DNA of 64,000 nucleotides from positions 68,886,944 to 68,950,943 of the forward strand of contig OX419755.1 in assembly GCA_948567375.1 (NCBI GenBank), written 5' to 3'. Numbering within the stretch: position 1 is the stretch's first letter; each line of letters begins with the position of its first letter. Source of the DNA: Lunularia cruciata. Lineage: Eukaryota > Streptophyta > Marchantiopsida > Lunulariales > Lunulariaceae. Shown here in pieces: positions 12,720 through 23,786 of this stretch. A program made the position numbers and the translations under genes. Under the pieces are notes generated by a model. That model was not told where the DNA came from. It searched no databases and worked only from the letters and a program-made list of their open reading frames with translations.

Positions 12720-13672
12720 CTGGAATTTTTTGCTTCCTTGATCATTTGGTTCCACAAACTCTCTAGGCAACTTGTCGAGGTCACCCATTCCTAAGTGGAC
12801 ATTTTGCAATGCAATGTCCAACTTGGTGATAATAAAAACAACCTCCATTTTATCACAATCTTTATCTATTTGCTGCACCAAGTGGCCTCCATTGGATAAC
12901 ATCAATCTCATTGGTACTGGTTCTTCCACCCGTGCATATTGTACTGGTAAGCTTGGTGTAAGTCAAGGTCAAGACCAAGTCGTTGCAACCAAGGAATCAA
13001 AATGCTGAGCCAATTGCATGGCTTCTTCTACGTTTTGTGCTTCTTGCATGGTCATCTCTTATTTGGTTTGTGACTTCAATCCCCGCACAAATTGATCCAG
13101 AACTTCTCCTTCTTGTTTATCTGGAATTTGTATGATGATGTTCTGAAATTATGTGATGTTGCCTCTTACTTAGCCAATTTGCTTTAACTCCGCCAATTTA
13201 TCTTGTGTGGCTCGGGTGACATTTATAGTTTGAAATTGACCAAGTATTGCATCCTTGAATTCTATCTATGTCAAGATTTGTGCATTTGTCTATCATTCAG
13301 CTCCAACATTCAAGTGGAGCGACGTGATAGATTATTGCAATAATTTGTTGCTCCACTAAACAATAAATTGTTGCTCCAAAGTTTTGCCACACCATCCAAT
13401 TGGCTAGAAGCCAAGAGAATGTGTTTCTATTCATCTTGAAGATTGGTGGCTTTGAAGTAACATTCGCAATCAAACACAAAATTCTCCATTGTGCTTGGAA
13501 GATTCTTGCCTTCAAACACCTTGGGTTTTGGATATTGAATACAATCTTCTCCATCTCGGACTGATGCTCTCTCTACATGTTCTTGTTGTTGTTGGTCTCG
13601 TTCATCCAACAATCGAGTAAGGTGCTCAATCTATTGCTGCATCGCAAGGATAACATCCGGTATTGCCGCCAT
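12720..13672 (-). pseudogene. Element G gag, decayed
   Basis: The gag gene starts with ATG at 13672 (MAAIPDVILAMQQ). The capsid region has blocks such as QFPKPKVFEGKNLP and CYFKATNLQDE, interrupted by stops. The zinc-knuckle region is near 12780-12860. Element C carries the clearer version of the same protein. ATG follows a leader ORF in the same frame, separated by amber codons. Confidence 0.8.
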
Positions 13673-13705
13673 AGCTACTACTCTATCCTACTACTCCCAA
13701 TTTAT

Positions 13706-13921
13706 CTAATTGACTAACACATAAATACAACACGTCCACCTTTCTCTATAAGTGACAACCGGAAGTATCAAGGGTTCTTTAGACATGGTGATCATATGTA
13801 GAAAATCTTGCCCAAAGCGTGAAGTAATGAATTGTGTGAAGTGATGCTTGGGTAATATCTGGACATGAAAATCCCAATGGTTTGGCAGAAGTGGATTTGG
13901 TGGTCCATAAATTCCATCCAT
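13706..13921 (-). CDS. Leader ORF upstream of gag in element G (71 codons, intact)
   Basis: This small ORF begins just after the primer-binding site with ATG at 13921 (MDGIYGPPNPLLPNHW) and ends at a TAG 34 bases before the gag ATG, in the same frame. It is fully open although the rest of the element is full of stops. Its C-terminal half contains FG, then 12 residues, then PLILPVVTY and IYVL. The same pattern appears in F, C, B (twice) and E (twice). There is no signal peptide or membrane segment. Function unknown. It may be a translated leader peptide, or a relic of a gag extension. Confidence 0.6.
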   Translation of the reverse strand: MDGIYGPPNPLLPNHWDFHVQILPKHHFTQFITSRFGQDFLHMITMSKEPLILPVVTYRERWTCCIYVLVN

Positions 13922-13943
13922 CCCGTTCTTGCTCTAATACCAA

Positions 13944-14369
13944 TGTAAAAGATCAAGACCAAGGAGAGAAATAAGAGAATGGAAACTCACATTGGGACAC
14001 TTGAATGTGGGAGAACTCCAAATGCCTAGCATGAGCTTTGGCTTTGGTATTTATAGGTAGCATACAAGGCTCTTGAGAAGCTTCTCAAGAAGCTTCCTCA
14101 AGCCGCTTTCTTAGAGTGCAAGCCAAATTAACTAGGAAGCTTCTCAAGAAGCTTCCTTCTAGAAGCCGCATACTTGACGTGCAAGCTAAGCTAGTTGAAA
14201 GCTTCTAGAAGTTTCCTTCTAGAAGCTACTTACTTGAGGTGCAAGCTAAGCTAGCCAAGAAGCTTCCCAAGAAGCTTCCTAGATACTTCCTGAATATTCT
14301 AAGCTAATTTGTCTTATGTGCTACTTTGTAAGCCCAACTAACTTTGTCGCTAAACTCCATATTGTTACA
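13944..14369 (-). repeat. 5' LTR of element G, with heat-shock-element-like array
   Basis: This 426-bp LTR is followed by the ACAAG duplication. On the + strand it contains TTCTAGAAGTTTC (14203-14215), three alternating NTTCN/NGAAN units, plus paired GAAGCTTC palindromes. These lie between the LTR start and the promoter box CTATAAATACC (near 14045-14057, minus strand). This fits a U3 rich in heat-shock-factor sites. That it drives heat-induced transcription is inference. Confidence 0.85.
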
Positions 14370-15430
14370 ACAAGCACATGAGGACTTTCCATCTTTGTTT
14401 ATTTTCAGATTGGACTAGAGGTTTATAGTCTTCCTTGATGGAACGATAGTGTGAGGATACATTACATTCTCTCTTAGTTGACTCATCCATTCCTCAAGCT
14501 ACAAGAGCATGTCTTTGCTCGTGCTCTGGCTAGGGTGTAGGCTCTTGGATCCTAGCTTGTCCATGCATTAGGGCATTTTTGACTCGCACTAGCTACTTTC
14601 TCTACAATGATAAGGTTTTGCCTAGGTTTGTTTCACCCATCTAGATCTGCATTACTCACTTGTGAGTGTGGTTCTACACTAGATGCAGCAGCGGTCCATG
14701 TGACATGGTATCCTTTTGGAGGATAGAGGATAACTACCCATGATGCTATTAGGGACATAATATTTGCTATGGCCCAAGAGAGTGGATACTTGGCATGGAG
14801 GGAACATTCATATGCTTTTCAGATGACATTTGTCAAGGTAGACTAATACTTGGTCCAAGATGATCATGTGACAATAAAAGATGTCATGGTTATGGACCCT
14901 ATGTAGGATATAATGTTTAAGGGAGTGATTACCCATCCCCATGGATGGGTGGCAAGTGCAGCAGTAGGTTATAAGGTCTCCAAGTATAGGAGCATGCAAT
15001 GAGGTCACCTCTTTTTTCCTCTAGCCTTGGAGTTATATGGAGTGATGACATGACATTTGACACATTTGTTAGGGAGTGCACAAGAGTTTATTATGTTAGG
15101 CGTTAGGGGGTACCACTCTCACTCTTATACTTTGTAGCATGTTTTGGAACATGTGTCCATTGCTCTATAGAGGGCAGTGGTTGGTGCAATCCATAGGAGA
15201 GTAATCACCTAGGTGTTCTTTGGATGCTCCAATTGTTTGTAGACCGTACGACTTGCATAGCTTAGATATCTTAGGTGTAGTAGGCAGATTTCTCATATAG
15301 ACTCTATTGAGGCTTAGCCTCATTTTACCCTTTTTTTCTCTCCCTTGTATGGCTCGATGGGGTCTTCCTATCCTTCATGTTTTCTATACGGTTGCCCTTT
15401 CTTTGAGCTATAATTGAGCTATGCAAGTCA
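14370..15430 (+). pseudogene. Retroelement family X copy 1, C-terminal part
   Basis: X copy 1 continues beyond element G. Readable pieces include a CECG cysteine pair followed by DAAAVHVTW and a HDAIRDIIFAMAQESGY block (near 14650-14790), then DVMVMDPM (near 14880-14905), KVSKYRSM and FFPLALELYGV (near 14970-15045). A Cys/His cluster followed by an endonuclease-like segment downstream of an RT resembles R2-like non-LTR elements with restriction-like endonucleases. This is a tentative reading, because the conserved catalytic residues cannot be checked in so decayed a copy. Confidence 0.5.
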
Positions 15431-15439
15431 AATAGTCTA

Positions 15440-15937
15440 AAAACTTTTGGAGCATATCAAGAATCATCATGTAATTTTATTTCTCTCCTATGGATTGCAT
15501 CCACCAATGTTATCTTTAGAGCAATAGACTCACATTGTGTAAAATCTGTTGTTAAGAAGCGTCATCTAGTTTAACTGCTCTCTTATAGATTGCACCAACC
15601 AATGTTCTTTGTAGAGCAATAAACACAGATTCCTAAGATATGTAGTAAGATGTGAGAGTGAGAGTGATACCCTTGACATCTAGAATGAGATGTCTTTGTG
15701 CACTCCTTAAAAATGTATCAAATGCTACATCCATTGTTCCATATAACTCCAAGGCTAGAGGAACAAAGAGATGATCTCGTTGCATACTCCTATACTTGGA
15801 GGCCTTACTTGTTGCTACTCTTCTTGCCACCCATCCAAGAGGATGGTCAATAACTCCCTTTGACATTGCATCATGTGTAGGGTCCATAATAAAATATTTG
15901 TTATTGTCACTTGATCATCTTGGACCAAGTATAGGTC
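15440..15937 (-). pseudogene. Retroelement family X copy 2, 3' part (inverted)
   Basis: The reverse complement matches 14810-15200 of X copy 1: FVPLALELYG, a KASKYRSMQ block, and HPLGWVA at about 15820-15850. The copy runs tail-to-tail with copy 1; the junction is near 15430-15470. A segment of about 60 bases near the end is duplicated (15470-15530 and 15565-15640). The solo LTR starting at 15938 interrupts this copy. Confidence 0.7.
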
Positions 15938-16626
15938 TATAATACCCATTTGTGCATATGTGTGGTATTGTGATATTTAGCTTAGTATAACAAGTACTTG
16001 AGAGATATTATTTATATAGATAAAAGATGGTTCTACATTTGTTATGATTAGCTAAAGTTAGTCATAGCTAAGATAGAAGGGACCTTACTTTAGAGGAAGT
16101 AGAAAAGATGAGCACCACTATTTTGGATTCTAGTGTGTTGACTTGGTATTATTCCTAGGTGTTTGGCTTTGAGGAAAGAGTTGAGAACTCTTGGGTCCGC
16201 AAGCCTTTTTGTTTTGGACTCTTCTCTAGTCCAAGGATAGTCCATGTGAAGGAATTTGACTTAGTAGTTGGGTCAAGAATAAGATCACATGCTTAGTGGA
16301 ATATGCCTATGTGAATAGATATTCCTTTATAATTTTTGACTTTACTTGACTTTTAGCTTAGTTACTTGAATTACTATGGTAAATAGTAACTTTGGTGGGA
16401 AAATATTTCACAAGCATATAAACTAAGGGGTGAGGAGGTACTTATCATCCTTTCATTTGAAACTATCTCTCTCTCATTGAGTTCTCTAGTGAGCAATGTC
16501 TTGAGTCTTGGAGTGTTAGCCTTGGAGGAGTATGATGGAGTTGGGGTTCTTTGCCTTCTTAGTCCATGGTGCGTTACCATAATAACTATCAGAGGTTCCT
16601 CCTGAGTGAGAGACAAGTTGGCTCAT
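15938..16626 (+). mobile_element. Solo LTR of family E
   Basis: This is about 690 bp, homologous throughout to the LTRs of element E but more diverged. Ends are TATAATACCC (for TGTAACACCC) and GGCTCAT. It is flanked by direct repeats AGGTC at 15933-15937 and 16627-16631 (six bases, TAGGTC, if the end is set one base earlier). No internal element sequence is present, so it arose by LTR-LTR recombination. It sits inside X copy 2. Confidence 0.9.
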
Positions 16627-16631
16627 AGGTC

Positions 16632-18900
16632 TGTTTTGACTCATGTTATCTACAAAGAATACCAATGCTCCTTTTAGGCAAGGTATCCACTCTCTTGTGC
16701 CATGGCAAATAATAAATTCTTAATAGTATTATGGGTAGCTATCCTCTATCTTCCAAAAGGAAATTATGTCATATAGACCATGGTTGCATCTAGTGTAGAA
16801 CTAGACTCACAAGTGAGTAATGAAGATGGAGATGTGTAGACCAAACCTAGGCGGAACCTCATCATTGTAGAGAAAGTAGTTGGTAAGAGTTAAAATGCCC
16901 TAATGCATGGGTAGAGCTAGGATCCAAGAGCATGCATCCTTGCTAGAGCAAGAGCAAAGTTATGCTCTAGTAGCATGAGGAATGGATGAGTCAACTAAGT
17001 TAGAATGTAATGTATGCTAAAATTATCACTCTACCAAGGAAGACTACAAAACTTTGGTCCAATTTGACAATAGGGAAACAAAGGATAGAAGGTTCTCTTG
17101 TGCTTGTGGTTATATATTTTCTCTTGTCTACCACACTAATACTTAGAGAGAAAAAGATCCCTCCTCCATCTTGGTCACATGCATCTCCAAGATTGGTCTA
17201 TCAACAACTACAAAATGAGAGGAAAGTAGAGGTGCCAAGAAAGCCTAACTACCCAAAAATGCTAAGGTGCCATCTCCTCCATAGATAGTAGGTATACCTC
17301 TCTACATAATATTGGTAAAGATGTCTATCTATGTGTCAAATCCCTTGTCACACATCCAAATGTCCTTGGTCCAATGATATCACCAAAGACACCCTTAATC
17401 CTCATATCAAATGCTCTCAAGTGTGATAAGAAGGTCATGGAAGAGAGAACAATGCAAAGAAGGTAGGTTGGTCTGCATGAAATACTAGAGGAGAGTATAC
17501 TAAATTCCACCTATGGATCTCTTAGTAGAGAGAAGTCATCCACATGAAGAATATCCTCTGCAAGTGCTATGTTTAGGAAACGTGTGACAAAATCCTTGGA
17601 TCCTATTGGTATTCTAAGACTACATAGGCTATATGTAGATGTGATAAAACCCTCTAGAAGTTGAAGGCAAGGAGGAATACCTAGAAGGGACCATGCTCTA
17701 CACTTTGGCACCTTGACTCTCAAACCTACAAGATGAAGCTTGATAGTCAAGTGGTGAAAGGCCTCCCTAATATGATCTACAAGGCCTACAATATGTGTCT
17801 TATCTACCAAAGAGGGAAAAATGAAAACTTGCATAGCCAAAGTAGTAGATAAGAGGGCTCTAAAGTGAGCCATAGCAAAAAAGGTCCCCCTAAAGGATCT
17901 CGCTATCATGTACCAATGATTGACTCCAAGACAATGACTCCCTCCTTTGAGAAGCCATCCTGGTAATAAAGAGAAAAAGGAGAGCCATAAAAAGACCACA
18001 AAAAAGGAATAAGACTTGCCAAGGATCCATTGGCATCCCTAAGCTCTCTAAAGATGGATGCGCATGAGCCGCTATTAAGAGCATTCTCAACATCCACTTG
18101 TAGAATAACCCATTTGGGATGGATATTTAGGAGATCTCTTATGCTTAGAGATATAGCTTCACAAATTCCAGTTGTAGCAACTCCAAATTGATGTGAATTA
18201 AGATGCTATTAAAAGTGAGAATGATGCTGAAGGATAATGGTATGGTTAACAAGATGCAAAAGACCTCCCCAATAGCAATTGGTCTAATGCCCCACGTTCC
18301 TTTTTCCATCACAAAAGTAGACTAGCACCTAACACTTGACTAATTGATATAGGAATCTCTTCCTTTGCTACAACTATAGCAACATGAAATAGCTTGATAA
18401 AACTATTAGAAAGAAATCTAGCTAGAAGTAATCTCTAAGATGCTTATATACCATCTCTAACAAGCATCTTGAAGAGAGGTGTGGGGTAGTGCTTAACTCC
18501 TATGCAAAAAGTAGTCTATCAAGACATAAAAGCTGCTAAGGTTGATAGTCTAAGACCTCTTGTGGTGCTCCTTCTCCTACAAAATGATGTAATAAGTGAA
18601 AGGAAGAGGAAGTCTCATTAGTAGGAGCCATAGAAAATGGATGTAGGGCTTGTGTTGCTCTATTATACTCTTTGCTTGACCCAATATCCTACACCATGTA
18701 TGGAATCTATAGTATCTTATGGTTGAACTTATCTCTTGTGACATGTAACTTGTACAAAATCCTCCTATATGGTAGCCTAATTCCCTACTTGGAATCTGCA
18801 AAATCTAGCAGCCACCTCTCATTTCCTTGCATGCACTCTTCTAGTATAGCAAAGATACTATCATGGGAGTAAGAATAATAAGAACTAAGCTAACTCATTC
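16632..18900 (-). pseudogene. Retroelement family X copy 2, RT part (inverted)
   Basis: This is a minus-strand counterpart of 6860-8640 and 14400-14760. Blocks, read leftwards, include GRSF-like remnants, FRELRDANGS, FFAMAHFRALLS (near 17830-17880), FPSLVDKTHIVGLVDH (near 17770-17820), LHLVGLRVKVPKCRAWS (17690-17745), and a GVFGDIIGPRTFGCVTRDL segment (17330-17400). Many stops and frameshifts are present. Similarity to copy 1 extends to about 18900, where this copy is truncated. Comparing both copies shows the conserved protein better than either alone. Confidence 0.7.
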
Positions 18901-19279
18901 ATGGAATCATGAGCCAGTTGATCAAGTGGTAAGCAAAAAGCCTATATATGCTCATTATGGAGTGTACAAGAAAGCATATGGAATAGGAGTAAACAAGGAA
19001 AAAAGTCTCAAAATAACCTTAAAATACAACCCATATGAGATGCTAACCACTCACACAACTCGATCAATATCTTTAATGTGGTCAATGGAAGGATAGACAA
19101 AGCATGTATAATCCCTGGTGTCAACAATCTTGATGTGGTTGCTCATCTCACATGAGCATCTTAAGTGGTCCAATCGTAGTCATTGTACATCTTTCCCACA
19201 TGAATTTTTACCTCTTGCAAGGTAAAGAGTCAATGACACAATAAGAATGATGTGTCTCAAGCAACTCTAGAAGGCCTCA
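18901..19279. other. Non-coding, nothing recognised
   Basis: No gene, LTR or structured repeat was recognised between the truncated X copy and the foldback. Confidence 0.4.
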
Positions 19280-19554
19280 CATGGGAAGTGAATTAGGATG
19301 TGGTTTTGCATATATGGTGAGCTACATTGTGGTTTTTTAGGTAAAGAGAGAAGTAGTATGTGTTATTATCATTCTTCTTGTGCTAGCTATTGCTTCATGA
19401 GTTCATGTTATTATCATTCTTCTTGTGCTAGCTATGGCTAGTGAAGCCATAGCTAGCACAAGAAGAATGATAATAACACATACTACTTCTCTTTGTACCT
19501 ATAAAACCACAATGTAGCTCCCCATACATGCAAAACTACATCCTACTTCACATG
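19280..19554. repeat. Foldback element, about 275 bp, with long imperfect inverted arms
   Basis: The arms run inward from CATGGGAAGTG (19280) and CATGTGAAGT (reverse complement ending at 19554). They pair over roughly 100-120 bases with few mismatches. Matching blocks include AGTAGTATGTGTTATTATC and TCTTCTTGTGCTAGCTAT with their complements. A short stretch of the left arm is repeated near the loop. It could be a MITE or a small hairpin from inverted duplication. There is no transposase, and no clear target duplication is seen. Confidence 0.8.
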
Positions 19555-20425
19555 AGTATATACTAACTCTCAAAACACTAAATATTATAAACTATCATGA
19601 AAGTATCTCTATAATTTTATGGTAGAACTAGAATATGAAACCAAAGAATAAAATTGAAAATTCTTGACAAATCATTCTCATCATGAATTAATCACCCCAA
19701 ACACTAAAAATTTAGATGTCTTCATATCTTTCTACTAGATTCTCCATAGCTTTCAATGAAAATACCAATAGAATTGGAATTGGAAAACTAAAAGAATAGA
19801 CTATTCATGGTGTAGATTAGTGTACTCAAGAATTCCAAAATTTATACTCAATCTCTCATTCTCCTTCATCGCATGCTGGAGTCCAATTACTATTGAGATG
19901 ATGATGTTACTCATAAGAGAGAAGAGCACAACCTTTCACTCCTGGCCCTAGCTACTAGCACAATTTTTTAAGCATTTCCACCAATCTTTCTGAATGTTTG
20001 AAATTAAAGACTTTGGTGAACTTTGCTCTACATTTTCTTCCGTCCTTGTTATATAATCTTTCTTCTACTTTTTTCTTGATGGGGTTTGGATGATATATCT
20101 GTATTTATTTATGCATATAGATCCTAGGTAATGCAAGGAAGTGGAAAAATTTGGGCGTGGAGATGAAAGAAAATGATATAATACTAACAAAGATATCTTA
20201 TTAAGCGAGCAACATCTATGCCAAACAGATTCTAAAATTTATTAGGGAAATCCTCCTCATTTACATGATAGATACTCTTTGCATTATCATGTCATTATCC
20301 TTGATTATGCTCTTTACTATAATTTAATTTGGGAATTACTCTTTATTTACACTAAAACACTATTATTATTAGCATTATCATGTCACTCTTGTAACTATAA
20401 TGTTGAGTACGGTATGCTTCTATTG

Positions 20426-21231
20426 AATAAATTTATTGGTCATAGGCTAAATGTTTCAGGAATCTTGGTTACTACAGAGAGGATGTTACTCATTAAAGAT
20501 ATCATTATTGAGAGGGTTTTCTATGCTCCTTTCTATGCTTTAGTATAATTTTATCTATGAATTCCTCTTTATTTACACTATAGAACAGTTACTGTTGTCA
20601 TAATTAGAGAGAAAAAGGCAATCACGTAGAACACATGAAGGATGGGAAGACCTCATCCTTCACAATGTCACGCTTATAAGTAACTTAGTTCACATTTATT
20701 CAGTTTGTATCTGTTGTGGTCGTCACAATGATAAGTAACTTAGTTCACTTTCATTCAGTTTCCTATATGTTTGAGGGTCCCCATAGTCCATATTTCTATT
20801 GCTCAGTGTCAAATTTTTGCCTTTTTTTGTATGCTTATGTTGGTAATTGGAGATAATTTTATTCAGTTATTTTAGGATGGAATGGAGTCAGACTTGCAAC
20901 TCGACAAATTTTTTGGTTACATCCATTCGGGCAAATAAAGCGGCTATTAATCTGTGCTCATAAACAGCGTAGGTGATTTGGTTACCTCTTGGGATTCTGG
21001 ATTATTTTATTATTTTTTAACAGTTGAAATTTCCACTATTTTGCTTGTGATAGTGTTTTAGCACTAGCACCTCACTATTGCTTTTTTACTGATATATGTC
21101 ACTGTCTGTATTAGACAAATCTATTGGTTGTTGATTAAATGTTTCAAGACTCTTGGTCAATAAAGGAGAGGACGTTACTCATAAGAAATGCCATTATTGG
21201 GAGCTTTTACTTCGTACTCCTTTCTATGCTT
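20426..21231 (+). repeat. Pair of direct repeats of about 117 bp (20426-20541 and 21114-21231)
   Basis: The two blocks share AATGTTTCA, GAGAGGA.GTTACTCAT and ACTCCTTTCTATGCTT-type stretches in the same order and orientation, with about 70-75% identity by eye. Family unknown. Confidence 0.6.
20661..20761 (+). repeat. Short direct duplication
   Basis: The sequence CACAATG..ATAAGTAACTTAGTTCAC followed by ATTCAGTTT occurs twice, at 20661-20706 and 20724-20761. Confidence 0.7.
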
Positions 21232-21644
21232 GGCATACTCCGTGAGTTTATGTAGAATCTTTACAAAAAGGGGTTGCAAATGCTATAGACGGTGTTGGGT
21301 ACTTAAAAAGAAATTTGTACTTGCCCATTTCTGATACTTTACTTCGGCAGAACACATAAAAAAGTTAATATCAATCAGCTGCAAAAATACTAATCCTTAT
21401 CACTCAAAGAACCTGAAGGTACTATATGTATTGTAAAGACTGGAAAAAGTAACCAACTTTGAAAAGAAAGGGAACATAAACTTCTTTACTATCAAAATTT
21501 GGAGTTTTTAGCGATTAGTGTGAAGAACGAATTAATATAATTCATTAAGCTCATACTTTCTAATTTCATTGAAGTTTGATTGTGTTTTATGGTCCGAGAG
21601 ATATCATGGAGGATGACCTTAGAGAAAACCATGTGCAGACTTTT

Positions 21645-21761
21645 GAGGTTTTAAGGGAGGCTTAGTCCCTTTCCCATTGAGGTTTTAAGCCAAACCTAGT
21701 CCTTTAGAAACCATTGATTAGTATTGAGGTTTCAAGCCAAGCCTAGTTCCTTTTGAAACCA
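21645..21761 (+). repeat. Three imperfect tandem units starting GAGGTTT
   Basis: Units of about 34-46 bases begin at 21645, 21679 and 21725. Each has GAGGTTT(T/C)AAG, then an A/CCTAGT or CTTAGT block, then CC and TTT. Nothing coding. Confidence 0.6.
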
Positions 21762-23786
21762 ATCTCATTTAATTACTAGGCCTTTTTCAACCACTCTAAT
21801 GATGATTGCATGGGAAAATCATAAACACTTATAACATAAAGGTGTGATCTGTTTTCCTCTATTAAAATAAAGTAGCTTCAATTTCAAAGGATAGTATTGA
21901 GAGGAAAGTATCTTTAAATTACTAAGCTTTTCCAAACCAATCTAATATGATTGGTCTGGAAAAGATAAAGGATCCACAAATACAGCAAAGCAACTCCACC
22001 TTTTCTTCTCTCCATTCAAGCAAGGTAGCTCCCATTTCAAGGATAGATTGTCTATAGAGAGGTTATGCAACAACTCTTCATCTCCTTGTTTGGTTCTTGT
22101 CACTTGCAACCTTTTGATATAGTTTATAACTTCTCTCTCCATTATCTTTCATTCACTCATCAAAATGAATTTTCAACTGAAAGATTTTCCATGCTAGTAC
22201 TACTATCTTTATGTGGTAAGATCTCTCCAAAAACGTAGTGCTGATATATGGGATTTGACCATATCATTCATATGAGAGATCTTCACTCTAAACACAACTT
22301 TGGTAAAGATTCTTTTTCTTCAAACAAGATAATTACACACTCCACTAACAGATCAGATTTTCACATACAAGAATGAGTTTTTCTCTTATACTAGGATGTC
22401 ATGTGTTGTTTTATATGACTTTCAACTTAAGGATTCCATTAATAGTTAAATTAATGATAAAGTTCCAATTTTGTAAACTTATGGTGTGGATTGAAGCAAG
22501 AAGTGGAATGAGGCACTTGAATAACATACATGTTAAGAAAGTATATCAACCTTTATTTCTTTCTAAGTGCACTTTATAAAAGTAGTTATCCAAGTGAGTG
22601 AAGTGAGGGAAGAGTGAGTACAAGCTTTATAGTTGATTAGGATTGTTTAATTGCTTTGTATTTTGTGGATATAGACTTTGAAATACCTCTTGATTATCTT
22701 CATAATTGAGAGGAATATTATCATTATTAGTTAATTGTCTTTGAGTTATTTATATGAACTTATTTCTTTTTCTAGACTTTGATCATTTTCCAAGTTTGAA
22801 TAGGTTATAATAGGTGCTAACCAAAGACACCAAATTTGGTATGGATGAAAACTAGCTTAGATATGTGTACTTTTATTTCACTTTGATTGTTAAAGTACCT
22901 ATTTCAATCTTATTTAAGATCAAAAAATTTTACAAACAAGAAGGTATAGACTTTGCTTCAAAGTTTATGAATTAATCTTAAAATTATAACTAGCCAATTT
23001 TAAATACTAAGAGTGTGGTATTGCTTGAAAATCTAAAAGTTTAAATGGACAAATTTTGGATGGTGCATTAAAATACATTTATCTTATATAAAAAATATAT
23101 AAATTAAAAAAATACTATGAGAAAGATAAATTGAAGATAAATGGACCATTCAAAATTAGTGAGTTTAACCTTTTAGATTTCTCAATTCTCTAATCAATTA
23201 GTTAGTTAGTTTAACCTTCTAAATTATTTATTCTCAAAATTAGTTAGTAAGTCCATACAATCTTATCTTAAGATTTTATCTTGTATAATCCAACTCCAAA
23301 TAATGTAATAAATAAATAAATAATAAAAATATAAAGTCTTTTTTGATGAGCATATGAATAAAGTACTTAAGTAAAATAGGATAAAAATAAGGAATCAATA
23401 GAAAATATATATTCTAAAGCTTTTTACTTTAAAGTGGAGAATAAATGGAATTTCTTTTAATTATTTTAAAACCTCTATCTTATAACTTAGTTAAGACTTT
23501 TACAATTTAGAATCTTGAATAGATTTTCCTTTCATATATCAATATAAATATTTTAAAGAATTTAGGATTTTTACCATTTATAGAGATATTTTATATCTTG
23601 AAATTTTTCCTAAATAATCTTAAGAATATAAGTAAATTGATATTTAATTATAAAAATTGATTTTATGAGTGTTTATTTAAGGTCACTCTATAGGTTCTAT
23701 AGCTTGAGTAAAAACTAATACAAGTTTAATTGATAATATATAAAATTTAGGAGAGAAATTATAACCTTAAAAATTATATATATATG

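Larger units (their letters stand above)
8666..14369 (-). mobile_element. Ty3/gypsy chromovirus-type element G, complete with both LTRs
   Basis: This full-length LTR retrotransposon lies on the minus strand inside X copy 1. Perfect 5-bp target duplications ACAAG lie at 8661-8665 and 14370-14374. LTRs are 425 and 426 bp, start TGTAACA and end TTTTACA on the element strand. By eye they differ at about 23 positions (near 5%). On the element strand the order is 5' LTR, PBS (TGGTATTAGAGC, matching the 3' end of initiator Met tRNA with one change), leader ORF, gag, protease, RT, RNase H, integrase, chromodomain, purine tract (GGTAGGGGAATA) and 3' LTR. The coding region has many stops, so it cannot move by itself now. 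It is in the same family as elements F and C. Confidence 0.95.
19555..23786. other. AT-rich intergenic DNA without a recognisable gene
   Basis: No coding region or LTR pair is recognised in these 4.2 kb. Base composition becomes very AT-rich from about 22900 to 23780. Minor repeats inside are listed separately. Confidence 0.5.

Noticed and set aside
17010-17288. 92-codon open frame on the + strand
   Set aside because: It is antisense to X copy 2 and has no recognisable domain.
19280-19554. miRNA precursor
   Set aside because: The arms are too long and too perfect for a typical plant miRNA hairpin. A foldback element or recent inverted duplication is simpler.
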